DNA of 64,000 nt from Hoeflea marina (GTDB lineage Bacteria; Pseudomonadota; Alphaproteobacteria; Rhizobiales; Rhizobiaceae), in NCBI RefSeq assembly GCF_003182275.1, contig NZ_QGTR01000001.1, positions 782,130 through 846,129 of the forward strand. The letters run 5' to 3'. Within the stretch, counting starts at the first letter, position 1; each line of letters starts with the position of its first letter. A program made the translations under genes and the position numbers. Below the pieces are notes generated by a model, which was given only the letters and a program-made list of their open reading frames with translations, was not told where the DNA came from and made no database searches. Below, piece by piece: positions 26,074 to 34,560 of the stretch.

Positions 26074-27287
26074 CCCTCGATCCGATCCGCAAGGCCGAGC
26101 AGGAGCATTTTCGCACGCTGCTGATGCCGACGCCGTTCCACCCCCGCCTGGCGCCGCTGGTCGAGACCCAGTCCTGGTACGGGTGGGCAGGCATGCTCGT
26201 GGCGCATTCGGTGTTCGACGAGGAGCTCGAATATTTCGCCATCCGCTCGACGGCGGCGCTGTTCGACATCTCGCCGATGATCAAATACCGCATCACCGGC
26301 CCGGATGCCGAGCGATGCCTCAACCGGCTCACCGTCCGCGACGTGAGCAAGCAGAAGGTCGGCCGGGTGCAATACACCGCCTGGTGCGACGACGAGGGCC
26401 ATGTGCTCGACGACGGCACACTGTTCCGGCTTGGCGCGGCAGACTTCCGGCTCTGCTGCCAGGAGAGGCACCTGCCCTGGCTTCTCGACACCGCCCGCGG
26501 CATGGACGTCGCGATCCGCGAGGAAACCCAGGAGATCGCCGGACTGGCGCTGCAGGGGCCGACCAGCTTCGCCGTGCTGTCCAAGGCGGGTTTTGATGGC
26601 GTCGAGGCGCTGCGCCCGTTCCAGCTGGCGGAATTCGACCATGATGGCGGCAAGGTGATGATCTCGCGCACCGGCTTCACCGGCGATCTCGGCTACGAGC
26701 TGTTCGTCCCGGCGACGGCGGCGCTGAGCCTCTGGGACAGGCTCTGGGAGGCAGGCCGGCTGCACGGGCTCAACGCCATCGGCTACAATGCCCTCAACCG
26801 GGCGCGCATCGAGGCCGGCTTCATCGTCGCCAACGGCGATTTCGTCACTGCCGAGACGGCCCTGCGCGCCGACCGGGTGCGCATGCCCGACGAGATCGGC
26901 CTCGACTGGCTGGTCGATGTCGACAAGGTCCAGTTCAACGGCCGCAGCGCCATTCTCGCCGCCCGCAAGAACGGGACGCTGAAGCACGTGCTCGTGGGGC
27001 TGGAGATCGACGACAATACGCCGGCCGAGGCGGCAATCGTCTATCACGGCAACAAGCGCGAGGTGGGGCTGATCTCGGCGGCCATCTGGTCGCCGACGGC
27101 CAAGCGCAACATCGCCATCGCCAGCCTCGAGCGGCCCTACGGATCGGAAATCCTCGACGATCTCTGGGTCGAGATCTACGCGCTTCGCGAGCTCAAATAC
27201 CACAAGATGATGAAGCGCGCCCGCGTCGTCGAGCGCCCCTTCGTCAAGCTGGCGCGGCGCTCGGCCAATCCGCCGGCGCGCTTCTGA
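26070..27287 (+). CDS. GcvT-like aminomethyltransferase family protein (folate-binding)
   Basis: 405 aa, somewhat longer than GcvT of the glycine cleavage system. The folate-binding T-protein fold is visible: FDISPMIKYRITGPDAERCLNRLTVRDV, YTAWCDDEGHVLDDGTLFRL (with the conserved acidic residues near the folate site), ISRTGFTGDLGYELFVP, and the C-terminal GLISAAIWSPTAKRNIAIASL. Relatives accept one-carbon units from methylated amines onto tetrahydrofolate, for example the C-terminal part of dimethylglycine dehydrogenase. As a separate chain next to two flavoproteins it could serve the same purpose here: flavoprotein oxidises the N-methyl group, this protein captures formaldehyde as methylene-THF. 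That is inference. No gcvP or gcvH is nearby. Confidence 0.85.
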   Translation: MTLDPIRKAEQEHFRTLLMPTPFHPRLAPLVETQSWYGWAGMLVAHSVFDEELEYFAIRSTAALFDISPMIKYRITGPDAERCLNRLTVRDVSKQKVGRVQYTAWCDDEGHVLDDGTLFRLGAADFRLCCQERHLPWLLDTARGMDVAIREETQEIAGLALQGPTSFAVLSKAGFDGVEALRPFQLAEFDHDGGKVMISRTGFTGDLGYELFVPATAALSLWDRLWEAGRLHGLNAIGYNALNRARIEAGFIVANGDFVTAETALRADRVRMPDEIGLDWLVDVDKVQFNGRSAILAARKNGTLKHVLVGLEIDDNTPAEAAIVYHGNKREVGLISAAIWSPTAKRNIAIASLERPYGSEILDDLWVEIYALRELKYHKMMKRARVVERPFVKLARRSANPPARF

Positions 27288-27290
27288 GCC

Positions 27291-27560
27291 ATGGCAGCCG
27301 ATCCGGAAATGGACGCGGAGACACGACGGCAGATGGATCTGGTGGCGACACCGCCCGGCGGAGAATGGTCCGGCCGCGCCCGCTATGCTGCGGCGATGTA
27401 TTTCTACCAGCGCGGCGAGATGCCGGCCGAGGTGCTGGAGGTCTACCGCATCTCCTCCAGGCTTGACGCCGAGGACGCCGTCGACGTGCTCAGACTCTGG
27501 CAGATCGGCACCGATTGGATCGCCCGGATCGAGGCCTGGCGGGCGGCTCATTCGACCTAA
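27291..27560 (+). CDS. small conserved-looking hypothetical protein
   Basis: 89 aa, family not recognised. The gene starts 3 bp after the GcvT-like gene and is surely in the same transcript. The sequence is soluble and acidic, with PPGGEWSGRARYAAAMYFYQRGEMPAEVLEVYRI in the centre and a Trp-rich C-terminal helix (LWQIGTDWIARIEAWRA). No metal-binding or catalytic motif stands out. A structural or accessory subunit of the flavoprotein/folate complex is a possible role. Confidence 0.65.
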   Translation: MAADPEMDAETRRQMDLVATPPGGEWSGRARYAAAMYFYQRGEMPAEVLEVYRISSRLDAEDAVDVLRLWQIGTDWIARIEAWRAAHST

Positions 27561-27574
27561 CCTTCCGTTGAGGC

Positions 27575-28561
27575 TCAACGGTTCGGCGGCTGCGCCCGGT
27601 AATGCGCAGGTGCTGCGCCGAACTCCCGCTTGAAGGCGCGGGAGAACGCCGCCTCGGATGAAAACCCTGTCCGCAGGGCGATGTCGGTCATCCTGAGCGA
27701 CGTGTCGAGCACCAGCCGCCGTGCCGCATTCAGCCGCAGGACAAGGAAATACGCCCCCGGCGTGCTGCCGACCTCGCGCGTGAACAATTGCTCCAGTCCG
27801 CGCACCGACAGCGATATCCGTTTGGCGATCGCCGCGATGGTCACGGGCGCGTCGATGCACATCTCCATGGCGCGGATGGCCTTGACCACGCGCGGATCGT
27901 GGCTGTTGCCCGGGCCGAAGGAGATGACCGACTGCACGTCGGAGGCGCCGCGCGCCGCCTCGTAGACGAAGACGCTGGCGACATCGAGCGCGGTCGACAG
28001 GCCGGCATGGCGGCGCACGAGATCGATCATCATGTCGAAGGTCGGCGAGGCGCCGGAGGTGGTGACATAGCGGCCATCGGTGACGTAGCGGTCGGGCCTG
28101 AGATTGACGAGCGGAAACGCCGCGGCGAACTCCTCGAAATCCTCCCAGTGGGTGGTGGCGTTGCGGCCGTCGAGCAGGCCGGCGCGCGCCATCATCCAGG
28201 CACCCGATTCCACCCCGATGGTGGACCGCGCATTCTTGGCGGCCTGGAAGATGCGCGAGATCACCCGCCGGTCCTGCATCTCGGCGGTGTGAAATCCCGA
28301 GACGATGGCGAGCACGTCGCGTTTCAGGCCCGGGTCGAAGCGTCCCGACACCGGCCATTCCCCCCCGGCAGTGGTGACCGGGTTGCGCCCGTCCAGCGAG
28401 ACATAGCGCCAGTCGAACAGCTTTCGGCCGCTGACCCGGTTCGCCGCCCTGAGCGGATCGCCCGCGCAGGCGGCCGTCATCAGCGACGATCCCGACAGGA
28501 CCAGGATGTCGACGCTCAGCGGCCGGGATCCGTCCTCCATGGGTACTGCGTAATCTGTCAT
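27575..28561 (-). CDS. cdhR: GlxA/CdhR-type AraC family regulator of carnitine catabolism
   Basis: About 328 aa. The N-terminal domain is DJ-1/GATase1-like (VDILVLSGSSLMTAACAGDPLR; IGVESGAWMMARAGLLDG) and the C-terminal domain, from about residue 225, is a double AraC helix-turn-helix (ITIAAIAKRISLSVRGLEQLFTREV; MTDIALRTGFSSEAAFSRAFKREFG). This architecture matches CdhR, the activator of carnitine dehydrogenase operons in Pseudomonas. ATG 28561 was taken as the start, 76 bp from the divergent BKACE gene. The regulated operon is probably 28638-35343. The symbol is assigned on architecture and context rather than direct homology. Confidence 0.78.
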   Translation of the reverse strand: MTDYAVPMEDGSRPLSVDILVLSGSSLMTAACAGDPLRAANRVSGRKLFDWRYVSLDGRNPVTTAGGEWPVSGRFDPGLKRDVLAIVSGFHTAEMQDRRVISRIFQAAKNARSTIGVESGAWMMARAGLLDGRNATTHWEDFEEFAAAFPLVNLRPDRYVTDGRYVTTSGASPTFDMMIDLVRRHAGLSTALDVASVFVYEAARGASDVQSVISFGPGNSHDPRVVKAIRAMEMCIDAPVTIAAIAKRISLSVRGLEQLFTREVGSTPGAYFLVLRLNAARRLVLDTSLRMTDIALRTGFSSEAAFSRAFKREFGAAPAHYRAQPPNR

Positions 28562-28637
28562 CCCCCTTGCGTAAATCGAAAAACAATCGCCTGCAAGTGG
28601 CGCATCATCCCGGCCAAGAACGAGGAGAAATGACGAT

Positions 28638-29549
28638 ATGCCACTGACCATGAACCGCGATGTCTTCATCACCTGCGCCGTCACCGGCTCCGGCGGCACC
28701 CAGGACCGCTCGCCGCACGTGCCGCGCTCGCCCGAGCAGATCGCGGAAAGCGCCATTGCCGCCGCCAAGGCAGGCGCGGCAATCGTCCACTGCCACGTGC
28801 GCGATCCCGAGACCGGCGCGCCGCGCCGCGACGTCTCGCTCTACCGCGAGGTCACCGACCGCATTCGCGCCGCAGATGTCGACGTCGTTCTCAACCTGAC
28901 CGCCGGCATGGGCGGCGACATGATCTTCGGCTCGACCGAATCTCCGCTGCCGCTCAACGCCAAGGGCACCGACATGGCGGGCGCCACCGAACGTGTCGCC
29001 CATGTCGCCGAGTGTCTGCCGGAAATCTGCACGCTCGATTGCGGCACGATGAACTTCGCCGAGGCCGACTATGTCATGACCAACACGCCGGGCATGCTCC
29101 GCGCCATGGGCGGCATGATGACCGAACTCGGCGTCAAGCCCGAGATCGAGGCCTTCGACACCGGCCATCTCTGGTTTGCCAAGCAGCTGGTCAGCGAAGG
29201 CGTGCTCAAGCCCGACGCGCTGGTGCAGCTCTGCATGGGCGTGCCCTGGGGCGCACCGGACGATCTCAACACCTTCATGGCCATGGTCAACAATGTGCCG
29301 GCCGACTGGAACTGGTCGGCCTTCGCGCTCGGCCGTCACCAGATGCCCTATGTCGCGGCCTCCGTGCTCGCCGGCGGCAATGTCCGCGTCGGGCTTGAGG
29401 ACAATCTCTGGCTCGGCAAGGGCAACCTCGCCACCAACGCTGAACTCGTCTCCCACGCCGTCAAGATCATCGAGGGCCTCGGCGCCCGCGTCATGGGACC
29501 GGCCGAAGTCCGCGAAAAGCTCAATCTCACCAAGAGGATGCCGAAATGA
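28638..29549 (+). CDS. BKACE/DUF849 3-dehydrocarnitine cleavage enzyme
   Basis: 303 aa beta-keto acid cleavage enzyme. The Zn-binding pair is in AAIVHCHVRDPETG near residue 50, followed by VVLNLTAGMGG and later LMTELGVKPEIEAFDTGHLWFAK. The family condenses a beta-keto acid with acetyl-CoA to give acetoacetate and a new acyl-CoA. Directly coupled (4-bp overlap) to carnitine dehydrogenase, it should convert 3-dehydrocarnitine plus acetyl-CoA to betainyl-CoA and acetoacetate. GAGGAG lies upstream of ATG 28638. The specificity is assigned from the neighbouring gene; other beta-keto substrates are known for relatives. Confidence 0.9.
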   Translation: MPLTMNRDVFITCAVTGSGGTQDRSPHVPRSPEQIAESAIAAAKAGAAIVHCHVRDPETGAPRRDVSLYREVTDRIRAADVDVVLNLTAGMGGDMIFGSTESPLPLNAKGTDMAGATERVAHVAECLPEICTLDCGTMNFAEADYVMTNTPGMLRAMGGMMTELGVKPEIEAFDTGHLWFAKQLVSEGVLKPDALVQLCMGVPWGAPDDLNTFMAMVNNVPADWNWSAFALGRHQMPYVAASVLAGGNVRVGLEDNLWLGKGNLATNAELVSHAVKIIEGLGARVMGPAEVREKLNLTKRMPK

Positions 29550-31015
29550 TCTCTCATGCAGCCATTATCGGCGGCGGCGTCATCGGCGCCGGCTGGGCCG
29601 CGCGCCTGATCGAGAACGGCATCGACATCACCATCTTCGACCCGGCGAAGGACGCCGAGGCCAAGATGCAGGCGGTGCTCGACAATGCCGACCGCGCCTA
29701 TGCCAGGCTCACCATGGCCGCCCGGCTGAGGAAGGGCTCGGTGCGCTTCACCGGTTCGATCGCCGAGGCGGTCGACGGTGCGCAGCTGATCGTCGAATCT
29801 GTTCCGGAACGACTGGACATCAAGCAGTCGGTCTATGCCGAGATCGAGAAGTCGGCATCGAAGGACGCGCTGATCGCCTCCTCCACGTCCGGCATCATGC
29901 CCACCGACCTGCAGGCGAAGATGGAAACGCCAGGCCGGCTGATCGTCGCCCACCCGTTCAACCCGGTCTACCTCCTGCCGGTGGTCGAGATCGTCGGCGG
30001 CAGGGCGACCGACGCAGCGATGATCGCGCGCGCCATGGAGTTCTATGCCGGCATCGGCATGAAGCCGATCCATGTGAAGAAGGAAATCGAGGCCTTCGTC
30101 GCCGACCGGCTGCTGGAATCGATCTGGCGGGAATCGCTGTGGCTGATCAAGGACGGCATCTGCACGACGCAGGAGCTCGACGACATCGTCCGCTACGGCT
30201 TCGGCCTGCGCTACGCCCAGATGGGCGTGTTCGAGACCTACCGCGTCGCCGGTGGCGAGGCCGGCATGCGCCATTTCATGGCCCAGTTCGGCCCCTGCCT
30301 GACATGGCCCTGGACGCATCTGATGGATGTGCCCGAATTCAACGACGAACTGGTCGACCTGATCACCGAGCAGTCCGACGCCCAGTCCGGCCACCATTCG
30401 ATCCGCGAACTCGAACGCATCCGCGACGACAATCTGGTCGCCATCCAGCAGGCGCTGAAGGTCAATGACTGGGGAGCGGGCCAGGTGCTCGCCGCCTACG
30501 AGAAGAAGCTCTTCGACGCCGGCGCGAAATCGACAGGCGACATCGATGTCTCCAGACCGATCAGGACCATGGAACGCACGATCCCGGTCGACTGGACCGA
30601 CTACAACAACCACATGAACGAGGCCCGCTACCTGCAGTGCTTCGCCGACGCCAGCGACGCCTTCATGCGCATGATCGGCGTCGACGCCGCCTACATCGCC
30701 GAGGGCGGCTCCTATTTCACCGTCGAGACCCATATCCGCCATCTGGCCGAGGTCAAGGCCAACGAGCCGGTCGAGGTAAAGACCCGGGTGATCGAGGGCA
30801 AGGGCAAGAAGCTGCATCTGTTCCACGAACTGTTCCACCGCGACGGCACGCTGCTCGCCACCGGGGAGCACATGCTGCTGCATGTCTCGCTCAAATCCCG
30901 CGCCGCCTGCGATCCGGCCGCCGAGATCCTGGCGAAGCTGGAACCGATCGCCGCCGCCCACGCCGCCCTAGCCGCGCCGGAAGGTCTCGGCCGCGCCGTC
31001 GGCCAGAAACGCTGA
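29546..31015 (+). CDS. L-carnitine dehydrogenase fused to a hot-dog thioesterase
   Basis: 489 aa, two domains. Residues 1 to about 315 form a 3-hydroxyacyl-CoA-dehydrogenase-like fold with the NAD motif AIIGGGVIGAGWAARLIENG, IVAHPFNPVYLLPVVEI and the C-terminal helical domain. Residues about 330-489 form a 4HBT-type hot-dog domain with VDWTDYNNHMNEARYLQ. The fusion is known in rhizobial carnitine dehydrogenases: the first part oxidises L-carnitine to 3-dehydrocarnitine with NAD+, and the second part hydrolyses betainyl-CoA to glycine betaine and CoA, completing the BKACE step. It sits between BKACE (4-bp overlap) and an acyl-CoA dehydrogenase 10 bp downstream. Confidence 0.92.
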   Translation: MISHAAIIGGGVIGAGWAARLIENGIDITIFDPAKDAEAKMQAVLDNADRAYARLTMAARLRKGSVRFTGSIAEAVDGAQLIVESVPERLDIKQSVYAEIEKSASKDALIASSTSGIMPTDLQAKMETPGRLIVAHPFNPVYLLPVVEIVGGRATDAAMIARAMEFYAGIGMKPIHVKKEIEAFVADRLLESIWRESLWLIKDGICTTQELDDIVRYGFGLRYAQMGVFETYRVAGGEAGMRHFMAQFGPCLTWPWTHLMDVPEFNDELVDLITEQSDAQSGHHSIRELERIRDDNLVAIQQALKVNDWGAGQVLAAYEKKLFDAGAKSTGDIDVSRPIRTMERTIPVDWTDYNNHMNEARYLQCFADASDAFMRMIGVDAAYIAEGGSYFTVETHIRHLAEVKANEPVEVKTRVIEGKGKKLHLFHELFHRDGTLLATGEHMLLHVSLKSRAACDPAAEILAKLEPIAAAHAALAAPEGLGRAVGQKR

Positions 31016-31025
31016 GGAGCCCGCC

Positions 31026-32189
31026 ATGCAGTTCGGACTGAGCGAAGAACAGGCTATGATCGTCGAGACCACCCGGGCCTTTGTCGAGAAGGAGCTCTAC
31101 CCGTACGAGGCCGAGGTCGAGCGCACCGGTCACCTCGACATCGAGCTGGTGCGAGAAATCCAGAAGAAGGCGATCGCCGCCGGCCTGTATGCCGCCAACA
31201 TCCCTGAGGAGTTCGGCGGTGGCGGCCTCGATACGCCGACCTGGCTGCTCTACGAGAAGGAACTGGGCAAGGCCAACTACGCGCTGCACTGGACTGCCGT
31301 GGCGCGGCCCTCCAACATCCTCTGCGCCGGCACGCCGGAGCAGCGCTCCCGCTATCTCGACCCCTGCGTGCGCGGCGAGACCTGGGATTGCCTGGCGATG
31401 ACCGAACCCGGGGCGGGCTCGGACCTGCGCGGCATGAAGGCCACGGCGAAACAGGACGGCAGCGACTGGGTGCTCAACGGCACCAAGCACTTCATCTCCC
31501 ATGCCGACATCGCCGGCTTTGCCATCTGCTTCATGGCCACCGGGGAGGAAGACACGCCGCGCGGAAAGAAGAAGCTGATCACCGCTTTCTTCGTCGACAA
31601 GGGCACCCCGGGATTCGCGGTCCGGGACGGCTACTCCAATGTCTCGCATCGCGGCTACACCAACGCCATCCTGGAGTTCGACAACTGCCGGATCCCGGCC
31701 GAAAACGTGCTCGGCGAGGTGCACAAGGGTTTCGAAGTGGCAAACACCTGGCTTGGCGCGACACGCCTGCAGGTCGGCGCCACATGCCTCGGCCGCGCCG
31801 AGCGCGCATTCGCCCATTCTGTCGAATGGGCGGCGACGCGGGAGCAGTTCGGCCAGCCGATCGGCAAGTTCCAGGGCGTCTCCTTCAAGCTTGCCGACAT
31901 GGCGACCGAAATGAAGGCGGCCGAACTGATGATCCTCGAGGCTGGCTGGAAATTCGACCAGGGCACGGCGTCCGACGCCGACATGGCGATGGCCAAGCTC
32001 AAGGCCACCGAGATGCTGGCCATGGTCGCCGACGAGGCGATCCAGATCCATGGCGGCATGGGGCTAATGAGCGAACTGCCGCTGGAGCGGATCTGGCGCG
32101 ACGCCCGCATCGAGCGGATCTGGGAGGGAACGTCGGAGATCCAGCGCCATATCATCAGCCGCTCGCTGCTCAGATCGTTCGGCGCCTAG
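31026..32189 (+). CDS. acyl-CoA dehydrogenase, probable gamma-butyrobetainyl-CoA dehydrogenase
   Basis: 387 aa, full-length acyl-CoA dehydrogenase. LAMTEPGAGSDLRGMKATA and WVLNGTKHFISHADIAGFAICFM mark the FAD and substrate domains. The C-terminal IQIHGGMGLMSELPLERIWRDARIERIWEGTSEIQRHII contains the usual catalytic region. Next to a CaiD homologue and carnitine dehydrogenase, the likely reaction is gamma-butyrobetainyl-CoA to crotonobetainyl-CoA with ETF as acceptor, the reverse of CaiA. ATG 31026 has GAGGAG upstream. The enzyme could also act on another betaine-CoA. Confidence 0.87.
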   Translation: MQFGLSEEQAMIVETTRAFVEKELYPYEAEVERTGHLDIELVREIQKKAIAAGLYAANIPEEFGGGGLDTPTWLLYEKELGKANYALHWTAVARPSNILCAGTPEQRSRYLDPCVRGETWDCLAMTEPGAGSDLRGMKATAKQDGSDWVLNGTKHFISHADIAGFAICFMATGEEDTPRGKKKLITAFFVDKGTPGFAVRDGYSNVSHRGYTNAILEFDNCRIPAENVLGEVHKGFEVANTWLGATRLQVGATCLGRAERAFAHSVEWAATREQFGQPIGKFQGVSFKLADMATEMKAAELMILEAGWKFDQGTASDADMAMAKLKATEMLAMVADEAIQIHGGMGLMSELPLERIWRDARIERIWEGTSEIQRHIISRSLLRSFGA

Positions 32190-32222
32190 GCGACCACCCA
32201 TGCACCAAGGATCACCACGCCC

Positions 32223-32510
32223 ATGAAACCGGCCATCGCGATCACCTATTGCCGCCAGTGCAACTGGATGCTGCGCGCCGCCTGGATGGCGCAGGAACTG
32301 CTCTCAACCTTCTCCGAGGAACTTGGCTCGGTGACGCTGGTGCCGGACACCGGCGGCATCTTCACCATCGACGTCGATGGCGAGCGGATCTGGGACCGCA
32401 AGCGCGACGGCGGCTTTCCCGACGTCAAGACGCTGAAAGGCAAGGTGCGTGACCGCATCGATCCGGACCGCGATCTCGGACATCTCGACCGCACAAAGGC
32501 AGACGAATGA
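32223..32510 (+). CDS. SelT/SelW/SelH (Rdx) family protein with CxxC
   Basis: 95 aa, thioredoxin-like Rdx fold. The N-terminal strand-loop AITYCRQCNWMLRAAWMAQEL holds a CxxC in place of the Cys-x-x-Sec of mammalian SelW. The end of the fold is GGIFTIDVDGERIWDRKRDGGFPDVKTLK, where the G-x-F-x-V and GGFPD parts are family hallmarks. The biochemical role of bacterial Rdx proteins is unclear (a thiol redox function is assumed). It overlaps the downstream CoA ligase gene by 4 bp, so it belongs to the carnitine operon, which is unusual. Confidence 0.85.
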   Translation: MKPAIAITYCRQCNWMLRAAWMAQELLSTFSEELGSVTLVPDTGGIFTIDVDGERIWDRKRDGGFPDVKTLKGKVRDRIDPDRDLGHLDRTKADE

Positions 32511-34552
32511 GCCGCGATCTTTCCCGCCTGATGAAGCCAAAATCGATCGCCCTCTTCGGTGGTGGCTGGGCCGTCAATGTCATCGCGCAACTGCAGAAAT
32601 CCGGTTATCAGGGCGAAATCTGGCCGGTCAATCCGAAGCGCCGCGACGTGCTCGGCGTCGCGTGCTTCGCCAGCGTCGATGACCTGCCCGGCGTGCCCGA
32701 CGCGAGCTTCATCGGCGTCAACCGCGACGCCACGGTGGATGTGGTTCGAGCGCTGAGCCGCATGGGTGCGGGCGGCGCCACCTGTTTTGCCTCCGGATTT
32801 CTGGAGAGCGAAGCCGAGGGCACCGGCGGCGGCGACCTGCAGCAAAGGCTCGTCGAGGCCGCCGGCGACATGCCGATCCTCGGCCCCAACTGCTACGGGC
32901 TCCTGAATTATCTCGACAATGTCACGCTGTGGCCCGACCAGCATGGCGGCACGGCGGTCGACAGCGGCGTGGCGATCATCGCGCAATCATCCAACATCGC
33001 CATCAACATGACGATGCAGAAGCGCGGCCTGCCGATCGCCTGCGTGGTCGCCGCCGGCAACCAGGCCCAGACCGGCACCAGCGACATTGCCTCCTTCCTG
33101 CTCGCCGATCCGCGCATCACCGCCATCGGCCTTTATCTCGAGGGGTTTGGCGACATCCGCGCACTTGAAGCCTTCGCGGCCAGGGCGCGTGCACTCGGCA
33201 AGCCTGTGGTCGCATTGAAGATCGGCAGGTCGGAGAAGGCGCAGGCCGCGACCATGACGCACACGGCGTCGCTGGCCGGCAACGCCTCGGCGTCCTCGGC
33301 ACTGCTGGCCCGCCTCGGAATCATCGAGGTGCACTCCATCGCTGTGTTCCTGGAAACGCTCAAGCTGATGCATGCCTTCGGTCCCCTGCCCGGCCCGTCG
33401 GTGGTCTCGGTCAGTTGCTCGGGCGGCGAAGCCAGCCTGATGGCTGACATGGCATCGGCCACGAACATCGAGTTCCGAGACTTCACCACGGCCAGCCGCA
33501 GCGCGCTCAGGGCAGAACTCGGCGCCATCGTCACCATCGCCAATCCGCTTGACTACCACACCTTCATCTGGGGCGACGTGCCGAAGATGACTGCGGTCTT
33601 CGCCGCCGTGATGGCTGACGCTTTCGATCTCGCGGTCTTCGTGCTGGATCTGCCGCGCGGCGACCGCTGCGACCCCTCCGGCTACCGGTGTGCCGTCGAC
33701 GCCATCATCGCCGCCAGAGGCCAGACAGGGGCGCGGGTCGCGGTGCTGGCGAGCCTGCCGGAGAACCTCTCCGAAGACCTCGCCGCCACGTTTCAGGCCG
33801 CCGGCATTGCAACGATTCACGGCATGGAAGAAGGCCTGGCCGCAATCGATGCCGCCATTGCCGCGGGCCGGCGCGGCAGTGCCGCTCAAGCACCGGTGCT
33901 GCTGGCGCCGCCGGCCCTGCCCGGCACGGTTCTGTTGAGCGAGGCGGACTCGAAGGCCGCGCTCGGCCCCTTCGGCCTGCGCATGCCCGAATCGGCCACC
34001 GCGCCCACTGCCGAAGGCATTCTCGAGGCATCCGAGGTGCTGGCCTTCCCCATCGTGCTCAAGGGGCTGGGCATCGCCCACAAGAGCGAAGCCGGCGCCG
34101 TGGTGCTCGACATCACCGACACAGAGACCTTGCGGGCTGCGGCGCTTGCCATGGAAGCCGTCGCCACAGGCTATCTCGCCGAGGAGATGATCACCGGCAC
34201 GGTCGCGGAACTCATCGTCGGCGTCAGCCGGGAATCAAGCGGCATGCTGCAGCTGACCATGGGGGCCGGCGGCGTCATGGCGGAGCTGTTCGCCGATACC
34301 GCCAGCCTGCTGCTGCCGGCCAGCCCGGACGCCATCCGCGCCGCTCTTGCCCGCCTGAAGATCAGTCGCGTCCTGGCCGGCTATCGCGGACGGCCTGCCG
34401 CCGATATCGGCGCAGTCGTTGACGCGGTCAACGCCATATGCCGCTATGCCGAAGCCAACGCCGACAGGCTCATCGAGCTTGACGTCAATCCGCTGATCGC
34501 CAGGGCGGCCGATGCCGTGGCGGTCGATGCCCTGATACGACTGAGCGAATGA
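32507..34552 (+). CDS. ADP-forming acyl-CoA synthetase (acetate-CoA ligase family), probable carnitine/butyrobetaine-CoA ligase
   Basis: 681 aa, with alpha and beta parts fused. The N-terminal CoA-binding domain is SIALFGGGWAVNVIAQLQKSGYQGEIWPVNPKR, followed by succinyl-CoA-ligase-like domains with the phospho-His region. The C-terminal part from about residue 480 is an ATP-grasp domain (FPIVLKGLGIAHKSEAGAVVLDI; LIELDVNPLIARAA). It would activate an organic acid with ATP and CoA, giving ADP and phosphate. Placed between an acyl-CoA dehydrogenase and CaiD, gamma-butyrobetaine, crotonobetaine or carnitine is the likely acid. It replaces the AMP-forming CaiC or CoA transferase CaiB of E. coli. 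Confidence 0.85.
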   Translation: MSRDLSRLMKPKSIALFGGGWAVNVIAQLQKSGYQGEIWPVNPKRRDVLGVACFASVDDLPGVPDASFIGVNRDATVDVVRALSRMGAGGATCFASGFLESEAEGTGGGDLQQRLVEAAGDMPILGPNCYGLLNYLDNVTLWPDQHGGTAVDSGVAIIAQSSNIAINMTMQKRGLPIACVVAAGNQAQTGTSDIASFLLADPRITAIGLYLEGFGDIRALEAFAARARALGKPVVALKIGRSEKAQAATMTHTASLAGNASASSALLARLGIIEVHSIAVFLETLKLMHAFGPLPGPSVVSVSCSGGEASLMADMASATNIEFRDFTTASRSALRAELGAIVTIANPLDYHTFIWGDVPKMTAVFAAVMADAFDLAVFVLDLPRGDRCDPSGYRCAVDAIIAARGQTGARVAVLASLPENLSEDLAATFQAAGIATIHGMEEGLAAIDAAIAAGRRGSAAQAPVLLAPPALPGTVLLSEADSKAALGPFGLRMPESATAPTAEGILEASEVLAFPIVLKGLGIAHKSEAGAVVLDITDTETLRAAALAMEAVATGYLAEEMITGTVAELIVGVSRESSGMLQLTMGAGGVMAELFADTASLLLPASPDAIRAALARLKISRVLAGYRGRPAADIGAVVDAVNAICRYAEANADRLIELDVNPLIARAADAVAVDALIRLSE

Positions 34553-34560
34553 GGAATGCC

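Noticed and set aside
27565-27581. Terminator between the 89-aa gene and cdhR
   Set aside because: CCGTTGA/TCAACGG gives only a 7-bp stem, without a T run, and it overlaps the cdhR stop codon.
25953-28586. 877-aa minus-strand open frame
   Set aside because: Antisense to the GcvT-like and small hypothetical genes and overlapping cdhR out of frame. Arg/Gly/His-rich shadow composition, no family features.
28562-28637. CdhR binding site between cdhR and the BKACE gene
   Set aside because: Only a 5-bp CTTGC/GCAAG repeat was found; too weak to call without a known consensus.
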